From contig JAKDLC010000046.1 in NCBI GenBank assembly GCA_030453055.1, positions 1 through 10,694 on the forward strand: a stretch of DNA of 10,694 nucleotides. Reading direction: 5' to 3'. Under the pieces are notes generated by a model that saw only the letters and a list, made by a program, of their open reading frames with translations, made no database searches and was not told the DNA's origin. Shown here piece after piece: positions 8,123 through 10,694 of this stretch; positions within the stretch are counted from its first letter, which is position 1, and each line of letters starts with the position of its first letter. The DNA comes from Nitrosospira sp. Its GTDB lineage: Bacteria; Pseudomonadota; Gammaproteobacteria; Burkholderiales; Nitrosomonadaceae. Position numbers and translations under genes: made by a program.

Positions 8123-8142
8123 TCACAAAGTGCTCGCGACCG

Positions 8143-8168
8143 GGACGGATTACACGCTCCGCCCGTCC
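8143..8168 (+). other. Small inverted repeat in the folC leader
   Basis: GGACGG (8143-8148) pairs with CCGTCC (8163-8168) across a 14-base loop. It is too short to assign a role and has no T-run after it, so it is not a typical terminator. It lies in the predicted leader ahead of the folC start hairpin. Confidence 0.3.
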
Positions 8169-8173
8169 AACTA

Positions 8174-8209
8174 CCGGATTTAGGAAATAGAACCCGATAC
8201 AAAATCCGG
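8174..8209 (+). promoter_or_regulatory. Hairpin enclosing the probable folC start
   Basis: CCGGATTT (8174-8181) is the exact reverse complement of AAATCCGG (8202-8209), with a 20-base loop. The loop holds AGGA and the ATA at 8187 that replaces the expected start codon. In mRNA the start region would be displayed in the loop of an 8-bp stem. A regulatory role is inferred; the pairing itself is plain in the sequence. Confidence 0.45.
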
Positions 8210-8264
8210 AACGCTTGCCGATTGGCTGACCCATCTCGAAAGCCTCCATCCGAAGACCATCGAC
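8187..8264 (+). other. Conserved FolC N-terminal codons upstream of the first ATG
   Basis: In frame with folC, these 26 codons read ATA GAA CCC GAT ..., giving (I)EPDTKSG then TLADWLTHLESLHPKTID. The second part closely matches the E. coli FolC N-terminus (PLASWLSYLENLHSKTID, from memory). It should therefore belong to the protein, yet there is no ATG, GTG or TTG between the in-frame TAG at 8181 and the ATG at 8265. The ATA at 8187 sits where a start is expected and looks like a former ATG. Possible explanations are rare AUA initiation, use of the internal ATG with loss of the first helix, or a sequencing error. Confidence 0.7.
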
Positions 8265-9497
8265 ATGGGATTGGAGCGTGTCAATCGGGTCAGGACCGAA
8301 CTGGATCTTGCGCCGTCTTTTCCCATCATCACGGTCGGCGGCACCAATGGTAAAGGGTCGACGTGCGCCATGCTGGAGTCAATTCTGAGCCGCGCCGGAT
8401 ATCGTGTGGGTTGTTACACTTCTCCACACCTGCTGCGTTACAACGAGCGGGTGCGGATAAGCCGGCGGGAAGCGGCTGACAGTGAATTGTGCAATGCTTT
8501 CCAGGTTGTGGAGTCCGCCCGTATTGGCAGCGGTATTTCCTTGACCTATTTCGAGTTTGGCACGCTGGCGGCGATGCGATTATTCAGCCAAGCCGGCGTG
8601 GACGTTGCGATTCTCGAGGTGGGACTGGGCGGGCGACTGGACGCGGTCAATATTTTCGATGCCGATTGCGCGTTGCTTACCAGCATCGACTTCGATCATA
8701 TGGATTATCTTGGTGATACGCGGGAAAAAATCGGACTGGAGAAGGTGGGAATTTTCAGAAGCGGGCGGGCCGCAATCTGTTCGGAGCCGGATATTCCCGC
8801 GACTGTCCGGCATCATGCAAAAGCAGTCGGCGCGCATTTGATGCACATCGGCGAACACTTCGGTCATTCCGCCAATCCAGTCGATGCAACCCTATGGAGT
8901 TATTGGGGGCCCGGAGGAAAGCGCCACGCGCTTCCTTATCCCGCCCTGCGCGGCGCCTGTCAGTTGCACAACGCCAGCGCCTGCCTCGCTGCGCTGGATG
9001 CCGTCAAGGATCGTCTGCCGGTTACCATGAGCGACGTACGCCAGGGCTTACTGGATGTCGCCTTGCCAGGGCGGTTTCAGGTATTACCGGGGCGGCCGGC
9101 GACGGTGCTGGATGTGGCGCACAACCCTCATGCCGCGCATGCTCTGGCTATTGACCTCGGCGGCATGGGACGCTACCGGAAAACGTATGCGGTATTCGCG
9201 ATGCTCAGGGATAAGGATATCGCCGGCGTGGCGCGAGCACTTGCAGCAAAGGTGGATATGTGGCTGACCGCGGGGATCGATGCGCCACGCGGCGCTTCGG
9301 CGGATGAAACGACGCAGGCGCTGGAAGCAGCGGGAATAAACAGGACGGAAGAGACGGTTCGTACTTTCCCCAATCCCGCCATGGCCTACGCGTATGCCTG
9401 TGAGCGAGCGGCTGAAAATGATAGAATTTGCGTGTTTGGCTCGTTCCATACCGTAGCCGAAGTGTTACGGTACCGGAATACGGTTGAGCACGGATAG
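8265..9497 (+). CDS. folC: Bifunctional folylpolyglutamate synthase / dihydrofolate synthase
   Basis: Mur-ligase-family enzyme that joins glutamate to dihydropteroate and extends folate polyglutamate tails; cytoplasmic. It has 410 aa from the first ATG, or 436 if translation begins at the ATA at 8187. Motifs numbered from the ATG: ATP-binding loop GGTNGKGST (25-33), YTSPHLLRYNERVRI (51-65), TYFEFGTLAA (94-103), EVGLGGRLDAVN (118-129), HNASACLAALDA (235-246), PGRFQV (268-273), and LDVAHNPHAA (282-291) with MLRDKDIAG (313-321). Both domains are intact. The ordinary start codon is uncertain because conserved family sequence continues upstream; the coordinates given are the conservative ones. A DedD-like SPOR gene starts 18 bp downstream, the usual neighbour in this cluster. 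Confidence 0.95.
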   Translation: MGLERVNRVRTELDLAPSFPIITVGGTNGKGSTCAMLESILSRAGYRVGCYTSPHLLRYNERVRISRREAADSELCNAFQVVESARIGSGISLTYFEFGTLAAMRLFSQAGVDVAILEVGLGGRLDAVNIFDADCALLTSIDFDHMDYLGDTREKIGLEKVGIFRSGRAAICSEPDIPATVRHHAKAVGAHLMHIGEHFGHSANPVDATLWSYWGPGGKRHALPYPALRGACQLHNASACLAALDAVKDRLPVTMSDVRQGLLDVALPGRFQVLPGRPATVLDVAHNPHAAHALAIDLGGMGRYRKTYAVFAMLRDKDIAGVARALAAKVDMWLTAGIDAPRGASADETTQALEAAGINRTEETVRTFPNPAMAYAYACERAAENDRICVFGSFHTVAEVLRYRNTVEHG

Positions 9498-9515
9498 CAA
9501 TCCAGTAAATTCAAA

Positions 9516-10145
9516 ATGGCAAAGACCGTAAGCGAGGAAGAAATTCAACTTAGAAAACGCGCCAGAAGACGTCTGGTTGGCGCGGTTACCTTGGTGATAG
9601 CAGCCGTTGTGATTTTGCCGATGGTGCTCGATAGTAAACCGGAGCAACGGAGTCAGGAGATCGATATCCGTATTCCTCCGGAAGATTCCGTGGCTGAATT
9701 CACTCCCGGCATGGCTCCGCGAACAGATGCGCCCGTCACCGCCCCCCAGGAACGCGCAACCGGAGTGCAGCAGGAACAGCGGATAAAATCGGAATCATCG
9801 GTAAAGTCCGCACAGTCCGCTCATGAATCGGCTGAGAAGCCGGGCGTGGCCGGAAGAAGCTCTGACCCCTCTGACCCCAAGGTTGAACCGGGAACCGCCA
9901 AAGCTACCGCCGTCACGGACGCATTTGTAGTGCAGTTGGGCGCCTTTTCCGATCCGGTTAAAGCCAGGAAACAACAGCAAAGCCTGGTATCCAAGGGTAT
10001 CCAGGTCTATACGGAAACGCTCAAGACAAACAAGGGCGAAATAACGCGCGTGCGCGCCGGCCCTTTCCGCACGCGCGAGGAAGCCGAGGGTGCGCGCGAG
10101 AAACTGAAGAAGCTGGGACTGGATGGCGTAGTGGTGGATAAATAA
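9516..10145 (+). CDS. dedD: SPOR-domain membrane protein (DedD-like)
   Basis: Bitopic inner-membrane protein of 209 aa with a cytoplasmic basic N-terminus (LRKRARRR, 12-19), one membrane helix at about 20-38 and a periplasmic tail. The tail has a Pro/Ser/Ala/Glu-rich linker (about 40-133) with a small SDPSDP repeat. It ends in a C-terminal SPOR domain at about 136-208 (AFVVQLGAFSDPVKARKQ ... RVRAGPFRTREEAEGA ... GVVVDK). SPOR domains bind denuded septal peptidoglycan, and DedD helps cell constriction in E. coli. Position between folC and cvpA is the classical dedD locus, which supports the symbol; sequence similarity outside the SPOR domain is low in this family. No clear Shine-Dalgarno precedes the ATG. 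Confidence 0.9.
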   Translation: MAKTVSEEEIQLRKRARRRLVGAVTLVIAAVVILPMVLDSKPEQRSQEIDIRIPPEDSVAEFTPGMAPRTDAPVTAPQERATGVQQEQRIKSESSVKSAQSAHESAEKPGVAGRSSDPSDPKVEPGTAKATAVTDAFVVQLGAFSDPVKARKQQQSLVSKGIQVYTETLKTNKGEITRVRAGPFRTREEAEGAREKLKKLGLDGVVVDK

Positions 10146-10170
10146 CGCCATGATGAATTTGCGGGAGGCA

Positions 10171-10186
10171 CAGGCAAACAGGCAAA
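10171..10186 (+). repeat. Two tandem copies of CAGGCAAA
   Basis: CAGGCAAA occurs twice without a gap in the space between the dedD-like gene and the short MITE. The second copy can pair loosely with CCTGTAATTTTGCC downstream (10194-10207), but the stem is interrupted and is not followed by a T-run. No function is assigned. Confidence 0.4.
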
Positions 10187-10214
10187 TCGCGCTCCTGTAA
10201 TTTTGCCCTGCTTA

Positions 10215-10276
10215 CCCGGATGTTTCATAAAACAAAATCCTGCGCAATCATCACGCGAATTTATGAAACATCCGGG
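10215..10276. mobile_element. MITE-like foldback element, short form (62 bp)
   Basis: A deleted copy of the element at 1561-1721. The 17-bp end CCCGGATGTTTCATAAA (10215-10231) is the exact reverse complement of 10260-10276, enclosing 28 bases. Every base is found in the long copy: the left 17 match 1561-1577 and the right 48 match 1674-1721, sharing an AAA at the junction. The short form therefore equals the long form minus 99 internal bases. TTA flanks it on both sides (10212-10214 and 10277-10279), possibly a 3-bp target duplication, though TTA also follows the right end of the long copy. It lies between the dedD-like gene and cvpA and ends six bases before the cvpA ATG. It could form a 17-bp hairpin in mRNA. 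Confidence 0.82.
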
Positions 10277-10282
10277 TTACGA

Positions 10283-10694
10283 ATGACTGTTTTCGATTAC
10301 GCCGTTCTCGCGATACTTGTTTTATCGGTTATGCTGAGTGTGGTGCGTGGCGTAGTACGCGAGTTATTGTCGTTGGCGGGTTGGGTAGTCGCGTTCATGG
10401 TGGCGAATTCATTCGCAGCCGGGTTTGCGCCCATACTGCCTTCCATCATCGATGGCGAATTGCTGCGAACGATGTTGGCGTTTGCCGGGTTGTTTTTATC
10501 GGCGCTGCTGGCAATGGGGCTGATTACCATGCTGACGTCCGCCTTGGTAAGAAGCGTGGGGCTGGGATTTGCCGACAGGTTTTTTGGCTCGCTGTTCGGT
10601 TTTGTACGCGGGTTGATGGTAGTGTTATTGATTGTGTTGGCGGCGGGATTGACTGCGCTTCCGCAGGAACCATTCTGGCGAAAAGCCGTATTGA
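10283..10694 (+). CDS. cvpA: CvpA family membrane protein, 3' end cut by the window
   Basis: The first 137 codons of a CvpA family inner-membrane protein; the frame is open at the window edge. The family is usually about 160 aa, so some 25 residues are missing. It begins MTVFDYAVLAILVLSVMLS, the typical CvpA opening, followed by VRGVVRELLSLAGWV (21-35). Hydrophobic segments lie at about 5-22, 29-47, 62-84 and 103-124. GLGFADRFFGSLFGFVRG (93-110) is the conserved signature. CvpA was named for colicin V production in E. coli, where it precedes purF; its molecular role is unsettled. In this cluster purF would be expected next. The ATG lies six bases after the short MITE, and no good Shine-Dalgarno remains beyond GGG at the element's end. 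Confidence 0.93.
   Translation, partial: MTVFDYAVLAILVLSVMLSVVRGVVRELLSLAGWVVAFMVANSFAAGFAPILPSIIDGELLRTMLAFAGLFLSALLAMGLITMLTSALVRSVGLGFADRFFGSLFGFVRGLMVVLLIVLAAGLTALPQEPFWRKAVL

Noticed and set aside
7974..8183. A 69-codon frame overlapping the accD end and filling the accD-folC gap
   Set aside because: It overlaps accD, has no recognisable domain and ends at the TAG in the folC hairpin. It is in frame with folC but matches nothing expected of FolC.
10150..10200. A 16-codon frame (ATG ATG AAT ...) just after the dedD-like gene
   Set aside because: Too short, no Shine-Dalgarno and no sign of leader-peptide features such as clustered codons next to a terminator.

Overview
The window looks like a chromosomal segment of a betaproteobacterium. 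The best guess is the Nitrosomonadaceae (Nitrosospira-like), from the gene order fimV-truA-trpF-trpB-trpA-accD-folC-SPOR protein-cvpA and from protein style; this is recognition from memory, not a database result. Most of the window is conserved housekeeping DNA. No defence system, CRISPR array, rRNA or tRNA was seen.

Layout. Positions 51-1407 (minus strand) hold two short co-directional genes: a COG1926-type phosphoribosyltransferase with a strong ribosome binding site, then a LolD/MacB/YbbA-type ABC ATPase. Positions 1408-1789 form a divergent, gene-free region containing a 161-bp, almost fully palindromic, MITE-like element (1561-1721). Positions 1790-8013 (plus strand) are a tightly packed run: fimV, truA, trpF, trpB, trpA, accD. 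There are ATGA overlaps at truA/trpF and trpA/accD and a 14-bp overlap at trpF/trpB. A 173-bp gap with a candidate promoter and a start-site hairpin leads into folC, whose conserved N-terminal codons lie upstream of the first ATG behind an ATA codon. A SPOR-domain (DedD-like) gene follows. A 62-bp second copy of the palindromic element (10215-10276) then sits 6 bp before cvpA, which runs off the right edge.

How the genes work together. TrpF, TrpA and TrpB carry out late steps of tryptophan synthesis. AccD is the carboxyltransferase beta subunit of acetyl-CoA carboxylase, and FolC makes folylpolyglutamates. TruA modifies tRNA anticodon arms. FimV and the SPOR protein act at the cell envelope (pole/pili and septal peptidoglycan). 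CvpA usually precedes purF. The cluster is conserved by position rather than by a single pathway.

The most interesting signals are the pair of related foldback elements and the folC start. The short element equals the long one minus exactly 99 internal bases, with a junction at an AAA microhomology and no other difference. The short element supplies the DNA directly in front of cvpA. The folC start has an apparent ATG-to-ATA change inside the loop of an 8-bp hairpin.
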